From the NCBI RefSeq assembly GCF_003725775.1, contig NZ_RJSG01000006.1, positions 179,793 through 243,792 of the forward strand: 64,000 bases of DNA, given 5' to 3'. Under the pieces are notes generated by a model that did not search any database, was not told the origin of the DNA, and was given only the letters and a program-made list of their open reading frames with translations. A program made the position numbers and the translations under genes. The stretch is from Nocardioides marmorisolisilvae. Lineage in GTDB: Bacteria > Actinomycetota > Actinomycetes > Propionibacteriales > Nocardioidaceae. Shown here piece by piece: positions 24,020 to 33,689 of the stretch (the stretch's first letter is position 1; each line of letters opens with the position of its first letter).

Positions 24020-25165
24020 ATGGAGCGCACGATCTACGACGACGACCACGAAGCCTTCCGTTCCTCGGTGAAGGAGTTCCTCGACCGCGAGGTGACGCCG
24101 CACGTCGAGGAGTACGCCGAGAACCACGCGCTGCCGCGCGAGTTCTGGCTCGCGGCCGGCAAGCAGGGCTTCCTCGGTCTGGAGATCCCCGAGGAGTACG
24201 GCGGCGCCGAGGCCGGCGACTACCGCTTCAACGCGGTGCTCACCGAGGAGATGGCCAAGGTCAACATGGCGCTCGCCTCCTGCGTCGGCATCCACGCCGA
24301 CATCGTGGCGCCGTACCTGGTGCACCTGACCAACGACGAGCAGCGCAAGCGCTGGCTGCCGGCGTACGCCGCGGGCGAGATCCTCGGCGCCATCGGCATG
24401 ACCGAGCCGTCGGTCGGCTCGGACCTCGCGAACCTCAAGACCACCGCGGTCAAGGACGGCGACGACTGGGTCATCAACGGCTCCAAGACGTTCATCACCA
24501 ACGGGTACAGCGCGAACCTCGTCGTGGTCGCCGCCCGGACCGCACCGGAGAAGAAGGCGAAGGGCATCTCGCTGTTCGGTGTCGACACGAGCAAGCCGGG
24601 CTTCTCGCTGGGTCGCAAGCTCGACAAGGTCGGGCAGCCGGAGTCCGACACCGCCGAGCTCTCCTTCGTCGACGTCCGGGTCAGCAACGACGACCTGATC
24701 GGCCCGCTGGACACCGGCTTCATCTCGATGATGCAGTTCCTGCCGCAGGAGCGCCTCAACTGTGCGATCGCGAACATCGCGCACGCCAAGCAGATCCTGC
24801 TCGAGACGGTCCAGTACGCCCACGACCGCAAGGCGTTCGGCCAGTCCATCGGCAACTTCCAGTGGAACAAGTTCCTCATCGCCGAGCAGGTCACCAAGAT
24901 CGAGGTGACCGAGGCCTACCTAGACCAGTGCGTGGTCGCGCACGCGAGCGGCAAGCTCACCGCGACCGACGCAGCGAAGGCCAAGTACTGGACCTCGCAG
25001 GTGCAGAACGAGGTCATCGACCACTGCGTGCAGATCCACGGTGGCTACGGCTACATGAACGAGTACCGGGTCGCCCGGGCCTGGCGTGACGCCCGCGTCA
25101 CCAAGATCTGGGCCGGCTCCAACGAGATCATGAAGGAGCTCATCGGCCGCGACCTCGGCTTCTGA
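24020..25165 (+). CDS. Acyl-CoA dehydrogenase
   Basis: 381 residues, normal length. FAD-site motifs are GAIGMTEPSVGSDLAN and WVINGSKTFITNGY. The catalytic Glu348 is in YGYMNEYRVAR, in the MCAD/SCAD position, and KIWAGSNEIMKELI is the family end signature. It introduces the alpha-beta double bond in an acyl-CoA, with electrons passing to ETF. It is a typical lipid-degradation enzyme of actinobacteria, unlike the ACAD10/11-type protein at 4428. It shares no operon with lipid genes here. Confidence 0.92.
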   Translation: MERTIYDDDHEAFRSSVKEFLDREVTPHVEEYAENHALPREFWLAAGKQGFLGLEIPEEYGGAEAGDYRFNAVLTEEMAKVNMALASCVGIHADIVAPYLVHLTNDEQRKRWLPAYAAGEILGAIGMTEPSVGSDLANLKTTAVKDGDDWVINGSKTFITNGYSANLVVVAARTAPEKKAKGISLFGVDTSKPGFSLGRKLDKVGQPESDTAELSFVDVRVSNDDLIGPLDTGFISMMQFLPQERLNCAIANIAHAKQILLETVQYAHDRKAFGQSIGNFQWNKFLIAEQVTKIEVTEAYLDQCVVAHASGKLTATDAAKAKYWTSQVQNEVIDHCVQIHGGYGYMNEYRVARAWRDARVTKIWAGSNEIMKELIGRDLGF

Positions 25166-25185
25166 CCCGAGATCCGAAGGAGTCG

Positions 25186-25797
25186 ATGACGCAGCGGATG
25201 TTCGTGGCGGCGCTGCCGCCCGAGAACGTCGTCGAGGATCTCGACGAGTTCCTCGCCGTACGCCGGGACGCCGACCGCGGTCTGCGGTGGGCGGCGCCCG
25301 AGCAGTGGCACCTGACGCTGGCGTTCCTGCCGGCGGTGGCCGAGCGCGTCTACGACGACCTGTGCGATCGGTTCGTGCGTGCCGCTCGTAAGCGGGCTCC
25401 GATGACGCTCGCCCTGGCCGGCGGCGGCGCGTTCCCGAACCCCGGCCGCGCGAAGGTGCTCTGGGCGCGCGTCGAGGTGGACGACCGCGTCGAGCTCGAC
25501 CGGCTCGCGACCGGGTGCCGCGCCGCCGCGACCAAGGCAGGCGTCGCGGTTCCGGGGGAGCGCTTCACGCCGCACCTGACCCTGGCGCGCGCGGCCAGGC
25601 CGTTCGAGGCGACCCGGTGGCTGCGGGTCCTGGAGGCCTACCGCAGCCCGGAGTTCGCGCTCGACGAGGTCGCCCTGATCGCTTCCCACCTGGGCGAGGG
25701 AGCCCGCGGCCGACCGCGTTACGAGGTGCTCCAACGCTTCGCGCTCGGCAATTTCCGGGCCGACGCGGACCCGAAACCCGACCTAGACCACTCCTGA
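25186..25797 (+). CDS. thpR: RNA 2',3'-cyclic phosphodiesterase
   Basis: 203 residues. The two-histidine fold is shown by its two HLTL motifs at residues 42-45 and 130-133, the catalytic HxTx pairs. Start MTQRMFVAALPP is typical, with Shine-Dalgarno GAAGGAG upstream. It opens 2',3'-cyclic phosphates of RNA. It follows the acyl-CoA dehydrogenase at 20 bases; the functional link is unclear. Confidence 0.88.
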   Translation: MTQRMFVAALPPENVVEDLDEFLAVRRDADRGLRWAAPEQWHLTLAFLPAVAERVYDDLCDRFVRAARKRAPMTLALAGGGAFPNPGRAKVLWARVEVDDRVELDRLATGCRAAATKAGVAVPGERFTPHLTLARAARPFEATRWLRVLEAYRSPEFALDEVALIASHLGEGARGRPRYEVLQRFALGNFRADADPKPDLDHS

Positions 25798-26102
25798 ACC
25801 TTCCGTAACCAGGACACCACCAGTGTCGTCGCACCTGACCCACGAGTCCTGTTGGCGCTCATCAGGCCACTCGGGTTGACGACTTTCACGCCTGTGAACA
25901 GGGCTGTTCCCGTTCCTCGATCTTCACACGCCGATTTTCGGATGCTCTGAGTTCCGGCACCCCGGACACCTTGAAGCAGGCCGGGCGGCCGAAGGAGCAA
26001 ATGCGAATTAACGGACTCCGTTGACGCGCCTCCTTGCCCGGCGGAAATATTCGCTCGCTCCGTCGAGTGACGGCGCAGGGGGAAGACCGTGGGGGTTTTC
26101 GC
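25798..26102. other. 305-bp intergenic region before the giant surface protein gene
   Basis: Holds no convincing gene. TTGACG occurs at 25876-25881 and 26021-26026, both possible -35 elements, but neither has a good -10 at 17-18 bp (the second has AAATAT at 26045). GAACA-N4-TGTTC is an inverted repeat at 25896-25909. The Shine-Dalgarno GGGGG is just before the ATG. A long 5' leader for the giant protein is likely. A GC-rich 3' part (GCAGGGGGAAGACC) faintly recalls the ydaO motif but lacks the rest. Confidence 0.5.
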
Positions 26103-29100
26103 ATGTCTCAGCACGCCGCTGGAACGCGCCGCAGCAGGTTCGCGCGTCTCCGCAAGTTCTTGTTCGTCGGCGTTCTCGTCGGCGCTCTCGGATTCAGCTC
26201 GCCGGCCATGGCCTCGGTCCTCGGCGTGATCATCCAGCTCCCGGGAGCGACGGCACCGACGAACCTCACCGTGGGGGTCGACGACACCCTCGGTGCGAAC
26301 GCGGTTGCTGACCTCACCGGGATCAACCCGACGCTGGACAACATCCTCGGCGTGACCAACGTTCCGGGCGGCGTCACCCAGACGACCACGACCCTCACCC
26401 AGCTCCTCAACGGGCTGAAGACCGGCGCTGCCGTTGCCGCGCCGGTGGTCTCCGCGCTCGCCACCGAGGCAGCCGGGACCGCGATCACGAACCTGCAGAC
26501 GCGCGCGCAGAACACCGCTGCCGCGGCTCTGGCGCTCGACCCCGCGGGCGTGACCGAGCAGACCCAGGGCATCCTCACCGACCTGCAGGGCCAGGCCCTC
26601 GGTGAGGTCGCCGGCCTGCTGCCGCTGGCACTGACCACGGGCCTCCAGGTGGCCCAGAGCATCGTCACCCCGGTCTGCTCGCTGACCGCGATCCCGGGGA
26701 TGTTCCTTCCGGGCGTCGGCCTGGACACCACCCGCACCTACATCACCGCGCTGCCGCTGATCCAGCAGACCGACGCAGCCACCAACCAGCTGCTGCGCGA
26801 CACCTACTCCAAGGTCTACGACGACACCCTCGCGTCGGTGAACAACATCCCGAACGTCGGTCCGATCGCCAGCGCCCTGCTGACGCTGCTGAAGTACAAC
26901 TGGACCTCGACCTACACCCCGCCCGGTTCCTCGACGCCGATCGTCACCGAGACTAAGGCGCTGATGAACGTGCCGACCCCGATCGACGTCGACCACGACG
27001 GCCTGTTCGACCTGTGCGGCACCACCAGCTTCGCGCTCACCGGCTCGGGCACGAGCATCACCGGCATCAAGTTCACCCAGACCATCACCAAGATGCCGCT
27101 GGCCAAGCCGGTCCTGCCCGTCGACATCACCGGCGGTCTGCTGAACGTCATCAACTTCGGCTACGACACCACCGAGTCGACCGTCCCGATCGTCTACACG
27201 ACCTCGGCGACGCTGGACACCGCGAACAGCGCCAAGCTCAACATCGACGACAACTTCGCCGTGCACCGCGGGACCAACCTGACGATCCCGCCGATCATCC
27301 TCAAGGACCTGAACCTCACCAACGGCACCCTGCTGCCGACGATCCCGCCGCTGTTCACCCCGGCGCCGAAGCCGATCGTCACGCAGAAGGTCTGCATCGG
27401 CGCGTGCTCGGGCCTCTCGATCAACTACCGGTTCGAGAACGTCCCCACCGCGACGCACGTCGACGCCCCGCTGGCCAGTGCCGGCGTGAACGTCAACTAC
27501 ACCGGCGCCCAGACCTCGGACTCGTTCGGCTACAAGTTCGCCGTCGGTTCGAGCCTGTCGCTGGGCACGGCGGTCGGTACCGACCGGCCCGCGGTGGGCA
27601 GCACGCCGGCCCGGGTGTTCTCCGCCCCGACCGCGGCAACCTCGTGCCTCTCGATCAGCGACGGGACCTGCTCGCCGAACGCGGCCAGCGGTGACTCGAT
27701 CTCGTCCGGGTTCACGGCGTCCTCGCCGACGTCGCTCGACCAGGACGTCCAGATCGGTGGTACCAACTCGCCGAACAACTGCACGGCGATCGCCTCGCTC
27801 GGCGTGGGCGTCCGCATCAACGACACCACGGCCTTCAACACCAGCGCCAAGAAGGGCAGCGCCACCGTCGGTGCCGGCCACTTCGCGATCGACACCGGCA
27901 ACGACGAGGTGGACGGCTGCTACGCGCCCGGTTCCACCCTCGCCCTCGCCGGCGCGCCGGTGGTGACCCTGCCCAGCGGCTTCAAGGCGGCGAACCGGCA
28001 GGCGACCTACCACTGGACCACCAAGTCGCTCGGCCTGCAGATCGACCAGACCGTGCCGGACACCAAGACCGGCACGATCACCTGCCCGGCCGGCACCGCG
28101 GCGAACGTCAACCCGGTCTTCCCGACCGGCACGCTCGACCTCGCCCCGGTGATCTGCTTCCTCCCGACCACGGCCGGCACGGTGACGATCGGGGGTTCGC
28201 CGACGGTGGACTCGACCCTGACCGCGAACCTCGCGGGCTGGGGTCCGGGCGCCCCGAACGCACCGAGCTTCACCTACCAGTGGAACAAGTGCGCCGCGGA
28301 CGGCAGCAACTGCCAGCCGATCCCCGGAGCGACCAACGCGACGTACACGCTGCAGTACGGCGCCGAGACCGGCCCGCCGCCGGTGGAGCCGACGGACTGG
28401 CACCACAAGTTCACGGTGACGGTGAAGGGTCACAACCTGGACGGCGACGCCCAGGTGACCTCGGACAAGACCCCGCTGGTCGAGCTCCCGCCGCCGCCGG
28501 TCAACACGGTCGCCCCCGTGCTCGGCTCCAACCGGCACGTCGGTGACGCGACCACGCTGTCCAGCCTGGGCACGTGGAACCCCGGCGCGACCAGCTACAA
28601 GTACCAGTGGCAGCGCTGCCTGGACTCGATGGGCCTGATGTGCACCGACATCGCCGGGGCCAACGGGACCGCGACCAGCGCCGCCGGGGTGAGCTACGTG
28701 CTCACGACCGCGGACAAGGCCCGCTACATCCGGGTCTCGGTCACCGGTCACAACCATGGTGGCGACAGCGCCCTGCCGGCGTACTCGAACATCGGGTACG
28801 TCCCGGGTGACCCGGTCAACACCGGCAACCCCCCGGGCATCAAGAACGGTCCGGCCAACGCCGTCGGCGCTTCGGTGGCGACCGGTGACACCCTGACCGC
28901 GAGCACCACGACCAACGACTGGTCCGACACCAACGCGCCGTTCACCTACCAGTGGCAGCGCTGCGACGCCGGCGGCAACAACTGCGTCGACATCGGCGGT
29001 GCGACCAGCTCGCAGTACACCGTCCAGCACCCGTCCGACGACGGCTCGACGCTGCGCGTCAAGGTGACCGGCCACGGCCTGAACGGCACCGGTGACGCCT

Positions 29101-31436
29101 ACAGCGGCACCACCGGCGTGGTCCTGTTCAACGACCTGTCGGCCAAGCCGGTGACCCAGATCCCCGACGGCACGGTCAACGCCACCGTCGCCGGATCCGG
29201 GTCGACCACCTACGTCGGAGGCAGCTTCGACACCGTGGGTGCGCCGACCGGCGGTTCGGGCCTGGTCGACGACGGTCTCAAGGCCGGCAGCGACGTCACG
29301 GGCAAGACCGTGAAGCTCGCCTCGGCCACGGCCGGTGCCGCCAACGGCGGCGTGCTGGCCACCGTGCCGGACGGCACGGGCGGTTACTTCCTGGGTGGTT
29401 CCTTCACCCAGGTCAAGGGCATCCCGTGCCCGGGCCTCGCGCACCTGGTGAGCGACGGCTCGGTCGACCAGACCTACTGCTACAGCGGTCTGAACGGAAC
29501 CGTCCGGGCTCTCACCCGGGTGAGCAACGGGACGTCCAAGGTGCTGGCCGTGGGTGGTTCGTTCACCTTCGGCGGGCACAGCAACCTGATGTTCATCGAC
29601 CCGGCGGCACCGGCGAGCCCGGTGTACCTCGGTGGCGGTGACCCGAACGGAGTCGTCAAGACGCTGACGTCCAACCTGACGAACACGGTCTTCCTCGGAG
29701 GCCAGTTCAGCCAGGCCGGCGGCACCAGTGCCGGTCTGGTCGCAGGCGCCTCCCTGACCTGGACCGGGACGCAGCTGAGCTCGGTGGCCCGCAACGGCTG
29801 GACGCTCGGCGTCTGCCAGGGCGCGCTCACCGGGACCTCGGCCTGCACCGAGCCGACCGCCACGGTGAACACCTTGTCGTGGCTGTCCAGCAGCGTCGTC
29901 CTGGTCGGTGGCCACTTCGACCGGACCTACGCCGTCGTCGCCGGTACGCCGTCCACGACCACCCGCAACAACGCGGCCCTGGTCGCCGACTCGGCGTACT
30001 CGCTGCTCGGCTGGAACCCGAACATCGCCGGTGGTGCTGCCACGGTCAACGCGATCGCTCCGCAGCCGGTCAACGGGATCAGCAACATCCCGGTCTACAT
30101 CGGCGGTGACTTCACCTCGATCGCGGGTACCGCGATCAAGAACCTGGGTGAGTTCGGGTCGAGCTTCGTGGGAGGCAACGCGGCGCTGACCAACACCTCC
30201 AACAACGCCGGCCCGCCGATGGCCACCTGGCTGCCGAACCCGAACGGTCCGGTCACCAGCCTGGCATGGGCGGGGACGACCTCGTCGAGCACGCTGATCG
30301 TCGGTGGTGGGTTCACCACGATCGACACCCGGCCGAACACCAGCACCCCGTTCACGACCCTGGTCCGGCACCGCCTGGCCAAGATCAACATCGCTGGCTC
30401 GACCAGCACGACCCTCCCGGTCGTCGACGCCAGCTGGGACCCGAACGCCGGTCGCACGGTCCGCACGGTCTCGCGGGACGCCACCCTGGGCACCGTCACC
30501 GTCGGTGGTGACTTCCTCGTCCTCGGTGGTCAGACCCGCAACAACCTGGCCGAGTTCGACCCGAACACCGGCGTCACCAGCTGGAACCCGAGCGCCGACG
30601 GCACCGTCAACGCGCTCTCGTTCCTCGGCGGCACGGTCTACGCGGGCGGCTCGTTCGCCAACGTGGGTGGTTCGGCCCGGCCGAACCTGGCGGCGATCAA
30701 CGGTTCCACCGGTGCGGTCACCGGCTGGAACGCGGCCGGTGCCAACGGCACGGTCAACGCGATCGACACCCAGGGCGGCGTGGTCTACGTCGGTGGTCAG
30801 TTCACCAGCCTCGCGGGAGCTCCGCGCACCAACCTCGGTGGCGTGGACGCGTCGAGCGGCGCGGTACTGGCCGGCTGGACCCCGAACCCGGACGGTCCGG
30901 TGCTCTCGGTCCGGCGCAGCGGAGGCACCGACGTCTACGTCGGTGGTTCGTTCGCCAACATCGGTGGTCAGGCGCGGAACAACGTCGCGGCCATCGGGAG
31001 CGACGGCAACGCCACCGCGTTCGACCCGAACGCCAACGGCGCGGTCCGCTCGATCGTGGTCAACCTGGGCGACGTCTACCTCGGTGGTGACTTCACCCAG
31101 GTCGGCGGTCAGGGTCGGGCGCACGTGGCGGTGACCGACGCGGTCAGTGGCGCGGTGGGTGGCTGGAACCCGGGCGTGGACGGCAACGTCAACGCGCTGT
31201 TCCTGGTCGGCAGCCAGCTGTTCGTGGGCGGCCAGTTCACCAACGCCGGCGGTGCCGCGCGGAAGAACCTGGCCAACCTCGACACCGGCAGTGACAACGC
31301 CCTGGCGTTCAACGCGGCGCCGAACGACGTGGTCAACGCCATCAGCCGGACCAGCGGTGGCTCCATCGCCGTCGGTGGAAAGTTCACGATCATCTCCGGC
31401 CAGGCCGCTCCCGGCCTAGGCTTCTACGGAGGCTGA
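26103..31436 (+). CDS. Giant secreted protein with three Ig-like modules and 14 propeller repeats
   Basis: 1777 residues. The start was set at ATG 26103 because a signal peptide follows (positively charged start, hydrophobic core 19-31, cleavage likely after AMA at 37). Residues 38-690 match nothing I know. Three Ig-like modules follow at about 692-790, 800-888 and 905-1002, each with YQW-x-(K/R)-C, a second Cys and a GATxxxYT or equivalent turn. From about 1013 to the end there are 14 copies of a V/A/L-GG-x-F turn, as in YVGGSFANVGG, spaced 45-70 residues apart, as in delta-60/DUF5122-type propellers. There is no LPxTG or C-terminal membrane helix, so it is probably secreted or wall-associated. 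A strong terminator closes the gene. Confidence 0.85.
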   Translation: MSQHAAGTRRSRFARLRKFLFVGVLVGALGFSSPAMASVLGVIIQLPGATAPTNLTVGVDDTLGANAVADLTGINPTLDNILGVTNVPGGVTQTTTTLTQLLNGLKTGAAVAAPVVSALATEAAGTAITNLQTRAQNTAAAALALDPAGVTEQTQGILTDLQGQALGEVAGLLPLALTTGLQVAQSIVTPVCSLTAIPGMFLPGVGLDTTRTYITALPLIQQTDAATNQLLRDTYSKVYDDTLASVNNIPNVGPIASALLTLLKYNWTSTYTPPGSSTPIVTETKALMNVPTPIDVDHDGLFDLCGTTSFALTGSGTSITGIKFTQTITKMPLAKPVLPVDITGGLLNVINFGYDTTESTVPIVYTTSATLDTANSAKLNIDDNFAVHRGTNLTIPPIILKDLNLTNGTLLPTIPPLFTPAPKPIVTQKVCIGACSGLSINYRFENVPTATHVDAPLASAGVNVNYTGAQTSDSFGYKFAVGSSLSLGTAVGTDRPAVGSTPARVFSAPTAATSCLSISDGTCSPNAASGDSISSGFTASSPTSLDQDVQIGGTNSPNNCTAIASLGVGVRINDTTAFNTSAKKGSATVGAGHFAIDTGNDEVDGCYAPGSTLALAGAPVVTLPSGFKAANRQATYHWTTKSLGLQIDQTVPDTKTGTITCPAGTAANVNPVFPTGTLDLAPVICFLPTTAGTVTIGGSPTVDSTLTANLAGWGPGAPNAPSFTYQWNKCAADGSNCQPIPGATNATYTLQYGAETGPPPVEPTDWHHKFTVTVKGHNLDGDAQVTSDKTPLVELPPPPVNTVAPVLGSNRHVGDATTLSSLGTWNPGATSYKYQWQRCLDSMGLMCTDIAGANGTATSAAGVSYVLTTADKARYIRVSVTGHNHGGDSALPAYSNIGYVPGDPVNTGNPPGIKNGPANAVGASVATGDTLTASTTTNDWSDTNAPFTYQWQRCDAGGNNCVDIGGATSSQYTVQHPSDDGSTLRVKVTGHGLNGTGDAYSGTTGVVLFNDLSAKPVTQIPDGTVNATVAGSGSTTYVGGSFDTVGAPTGGSGLVDDGLKAGSDVTGKTVKLASATAGAANGGVLATVPDGTGGYFLGGSFTQVKGIPCPGLAHLVSDGSVDQTYCYSGLNGTVRALTRVSNGTSKVLAVGGSFTFGGHSNLMFIDPAAPASPVYLGGGDPNGVVKTLTSNLTNTVFLGGQFSQAGGTSAGLVAGASLTWTGTQLSSVARNGWTLGVCQGALTGTSACTEPTATVNTLSWLSSSVVLVGGHFDRTYAVVAGTPSTTTRNNAALVADSAYSLLGWNPNIAGGAATVNAIAPQPVNGISNIPVYIGGDFTSIAGTAIKNLGEFGSSFVGGNAALTNTSNNAGPPMATWLPNPNGPVTSLAWAGTTSSSTLIVGGGFTTIDTRPNTSTPFTTLVRHRLAKINIAGSTSTTLPVVDASWDPNAGRTVRTVSRDATLGTVTVGGDFLVLGGQTRNNLAEFDPNTGVTSWNPSADGTVNALSFLGGTVYAGGSFANVGGSARPNLAAINGSTGAVTGWNAAGANGTVNAIDTQGGVVYVGGQFTSLAGAPRTNLGGVDASSGAVLAGWTPNPDGPVLSVRRSGGTDVYVGGSFANIGGQARNNVAAIGSDGNATAFDPNANGAVRSIVVNLGDVYLGGDFTQVGGQGRAHVAVTDAVSGAVGGWNPGVDGNVNALFLVGSQLFVGGQFTNAGGAARKNLANLDTGSDNALAFNAAPNDVVNAISRTSGGSIAVGGKFTIISGQAAPGLGFYGG

Positions 31437-31453
31437 TCGGGCCGGATGGTCAT

Positions 31454-31500
31454 GACAACCCGACCGGGACCGCAGGGGTGCGGAACCCGGTCGGGTTGTC
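31454..31500 (+). terminator. Strong hairpin terminator after the giant gene
   Basis: The outer arms GACAACCCGACCGGG and CCCGGTCGGGTTGTC are perfect 15-bp complements, followed inward by a 1/2-base bulge, a 4-bp CCGC/GCGG stem and a 6-base loop. It begins 17 bases after the stop. It has no U-tract, which is usual in GC-rich actinobacteria. Confidence 0.8.
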
Positions 31501-31515
31501 CACGAGAGGGGTGAC

Positions 31516-32328
31516 GTGAGCGGTTCGCACCGCGCTCCCGACCGGGACGGACCGGGAGGCACGCTTCCGGGTCTGCTCACCCGTCGGGTGGTGTCCGTCG
31601 TCGAGCGCCGGGCCGCACGACAGGCCGAGCGCGACGCCGCGGACCGCGCCGCCGGACGCGCGGAGCGGGTCCCCGCGCCCCGGGTGCATCGGCCCGGTCG
31701 GAGCGGGATCCGCTGGTACCGCACCGGCGCCGGTCAGCTCACGATCGCCGGGTGCGCTGTCGTGGCCGCCATCCTGCTGCGGACGCTGGCCCCCGGAGGC
31801 GCCGACGCCCCGGGGGTGCCGCTGGGCCAGGGCCTGCCGCACTTCGGCGCCGACTGGACGACGACCGACGGCTCGAAGTACCGCATCACGGTGACCCCGC
31901 TGGCAGAGCTCAGCTCCAAGCCGAGCGCCGACGGGTGCGTTCCGGCCCCGGCGGACGGCTTCGTCAACGCGCGCTTCGGCATCCGGATCTCCAACTTCAG
32001 CGGCCGCAAGGCGGACGTCCCGGCGATCGACTTCGGCGCGAACCTGGATGCCAGCGGCGTCGCGAACCCGACGGTCATCGACCTTCAGCCCGACCGGAGC
32101 AACGTCGCGGTGACCCCGCACCCCGGGGACCGCTGCAGCGGTGCTGCGTCGATCCGGGCGGGTGGCCGCAAGCAGCTGGACGACGGCGAGGTGCTCGACC
32201 TCGTCGGCGTCGTGGGTGGGATCGCGATCCCGGTGCAGCCGGGAGTCTCGGTGATCATCCGCTACCGGGCGGCCTCCGGCCCGACGGAGCTGCTCGCTCC
32301 GTTCCCGGCGTTCCCGGTCGGCTCCTGA
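31516..32328 (+). CDS. Membrane-anchored protein with extracytoplasmic beta domain, function unknown
   Basis: 270 residues from a GTG start with Shine-Dalgarno GAGGGG. A basic cytoplasmic segment rich in Arg/Ala (30-65, ERRAARQAERDAADRAAGR) precedes one membrane helix (about 72-90). The external part has FVNARFGIRISNFSG and two Cys residues (about positions 136 and 203), and resembles a DUF4352-type Ig-like fold, a weak similarity. It lies just after the giant secreted protein and may be linked to it, but the terminator separates the transcripts. Confidence 0.65.
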   Translation: MSGSHRAPDRDGPGGTLPGLLTRRVVSVVERRAARQAERDAADRAAGRAERVPAPRVHRPGRSGIRWYRTGAGQLTIAGCAVVAAILLRTLAPGGADAPGVPLGQGLPHFGADWTTTDGSKYRITVTPLAELSSKPSADGCVPAPADGFVNARFGIRISNFSGRKADVPAIDFGANLDASGVANPTVIDLQPDRSNVAVTPHPGDRCSGAASIRAGGRKQLDDGEVLDLVGVVGGIAIPVQPGVSVIIRYRAASGPTELLAPFPAFPVGS

Positions 32329-32330
32329 CG

Positions 32331-33665
32331 TCAGCGGGCGGCGTACCGGGCCAGCGCCTCGCGCCGTTCCTCGGCGTGGTCCACGACCGGTCGCGGGTAG
32401 TCGGCCTCGTAACCGAGGTCGTGCTTCCACGGCTCGTGCGCCGCTGACCCGGGCAGGTGCGCGAGCTCGGGGACCCAGCGGCGCACGTAGTCGCCGTCCG
32501 GGTCGAACTTCTTGCCCTGGGTGACCGGGTTGAAGACCCGGAAGTACGGCGCGGCGTCGGTCCCGGTCCCGGCGACCCACTGCCAGCCGTGGTTGTTCGA
32601 GGCCAGGTCGCCGTCGACGAGCAGGTCGAGGAAGTGCCGCGCGCCGGCCGGCCACCAGGCGTGCAGGTCCTTGGTCAGGAAGCTCGCCGTGATCATCCGG
32701 ACCCGGTTGTGCATCCAGCCCTCGTGCCGGAGCTGGCGCATTCCCGCGTCCACGATCGGGTAGCCGGTGCGGCCCTCCCGCCACGCGTCGAGCGCGTCGC
32801 CGGGGTCGTCGTACCCGATCGCCAGACGGCGCAGGTCGGTCCAGGCGGAGTCGGGATGGTGCCAGAGCACGTCGGCGTAGAAGTCGCGCCAGGCCAGCTC
32901 GGTGGCGTAGCGGTGGGCGCCCTCCCCGTCGGCGAGGTCGGCGAGCAGCTGGCGCGGGTGCACCGCGCCGGACTTCAGGTACGGCGACATCCGGGAGGTC
33001 CGGTCGGCGGCCGGCAGGTCGCGGGCCTCGTCGTAGTCGCGGACGTCGGCGTCGAGGAACTGCCGCCACCGCGTCAGCGCGGCGTCCTCGCCAGCCTCGG
33101 GCATCTGGGCGGGCGCCTCCTCCACACCGGCGCGGAGGTGCTCGATCGCCGAAGCGTCGCAGGGCAGGTCGGCCCAGCTGACGGCCGGCGCTGGCAGCGG
33201 GTCGGCGTGGCCGTGCGCGAACCACGCCTTCGAGTAGGGCGTGAACACCTGGTACGGACCGCCCTGCTGGGTGCGCAGCGTGCCGGGCTCGACGACGTAC
33301 GGAGTGCCGTCCGGCTGGCCCCGCACGCCGATCTCCGCCAGCGCCGCCGCAACCCGGGCATCGCGTCTCCGGCCGTACGGCGTGGTCTCGGCGGTCACGT
33401 GCACGGCGTCGGCATCGGCAGCACGCGCCACGGCGGGCACCACCTCGGCCGGGTCGCCGACCTTCACCACCAGGGAACCGCCGGTCGCCTCGTCGAGGGC
33501 TCGCACGGAGGCTGCGATCCAAGCGCGGCGGGCCGGACCGCTGTTCTTCCAGAGGGTCCGGTCGAGGACGAAGAGCCCGACGACCTCGCCGCTCGCCGCG
33601 GCCGCGGTCAGCGCCGGGTGGTCGCCGAGGCGCAGGTCGCGGCGGAACCAGAGCACCGAGGTCAT
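32331..33665 (-). CDS. phr: Deoxyribodipyrimidine photolyase
   Basis: 444 residues. The start was chosen at the ATG before TSVLWFRRDLRLGDHPAL; the open frame upstream is spurious. The N-terminal alpha/beta antenna domain starts LWFRRDLRLGD. The FAD domain shows GRTGYPIVDAGMRQL and ASNNHGWQWVAGTGTDAAPYFR, with the Trp residues of the electron-transfer chain in place. It repairs cyclobutane dimers with light, using FADH-. Actinobacterial class I enzymes often use a deazaflavin (8-HDF) antenna, which would fit the F420-type genes nearby. It shares a bidirectional promoter with the gene at 33690. Confidence 0.92.
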   Translation of the reverse strand: MTSVLWFRRDLRLGDHPALTAAAASGEVVGLFVLDRTLWKNSGPARRAWIAASVRALDEATGGSLVVKVGDPAEVVPAVARAADADAVHVTAETTPYGRRRDARVAAALAEIGVRGQPDGTPYVVEPGTLRTQQGGPYQVFTPYSKAWFAHGHADPLPAPAVSWADLPCDASAIEHLRAGVEEAPAQMPEAGEDAALTRWRQFLDADVRDYDEARDLPAADRTSRMSPYLKSGAVHPRQLLADLADGEGAHRYATELAWRDFYADVLWHHPDSAWTDLRRLAIGYDDPGDALDAWREGRTGYPIVDAGMRQLRHEGWMHNRVRMITASFLTKDLHAWWPAGARHFLDLLVDGDLASNNHGWQWVAGTGTDAAPYFRVFNPVTQGKKFDPDGDYVRRWVPELAHLPGSAAHEPWKHDLGYEADYPRPVVDHAEERREALARYAAR

Positions 33666-33672
33666 GGCGTCG

Positions 33673-33682
33673 AGCCTATTGT
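33673..33682. promoter_or_regulatory. Overlapping divergent -10 boxes of two leaderless promoters
   Basis: AGCCTATTGT holds minus-strand TAGGCT (33678-33673), 7 bases before the photolyase ATG at 33665, and plus-strand TATTGT (33677-33682), 7 bases before the ATG at 33690. The two boxes share two bases, so both start sites compete for one polymerase footprint. Confidence 0.5.
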
Positions 33683-33689
33683 TCGGACC

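Noticed and set aside
25896..25909. GAACAGGGCTGTTC as an SOS box
   Set aside because: The actinobacterial LexA site is GAAC-N4-GTTC; here the spacing is N6.
26085..26102. GGGGGAAGACC...GTGGGGG before the giant gene, reminiscent of a ydaO (c-di-AMP) riboswitch
   Set aside because: Only the purine-rich part is suggestive; the CGCCGA-type and TGGGGTGAA-type blocks and an expression platform are not in place, and it lies right at the start codon. A covariance-model search would settle it.
25719..31124. Very long open frame on the minus strand opposite the giant secreted protein gene
   Set aside because: Composed of Arg/Gly/Val/Asp-rich, repetitive residues, as expected from the antisense of high-GC codons; no start context and no recognisable domain.
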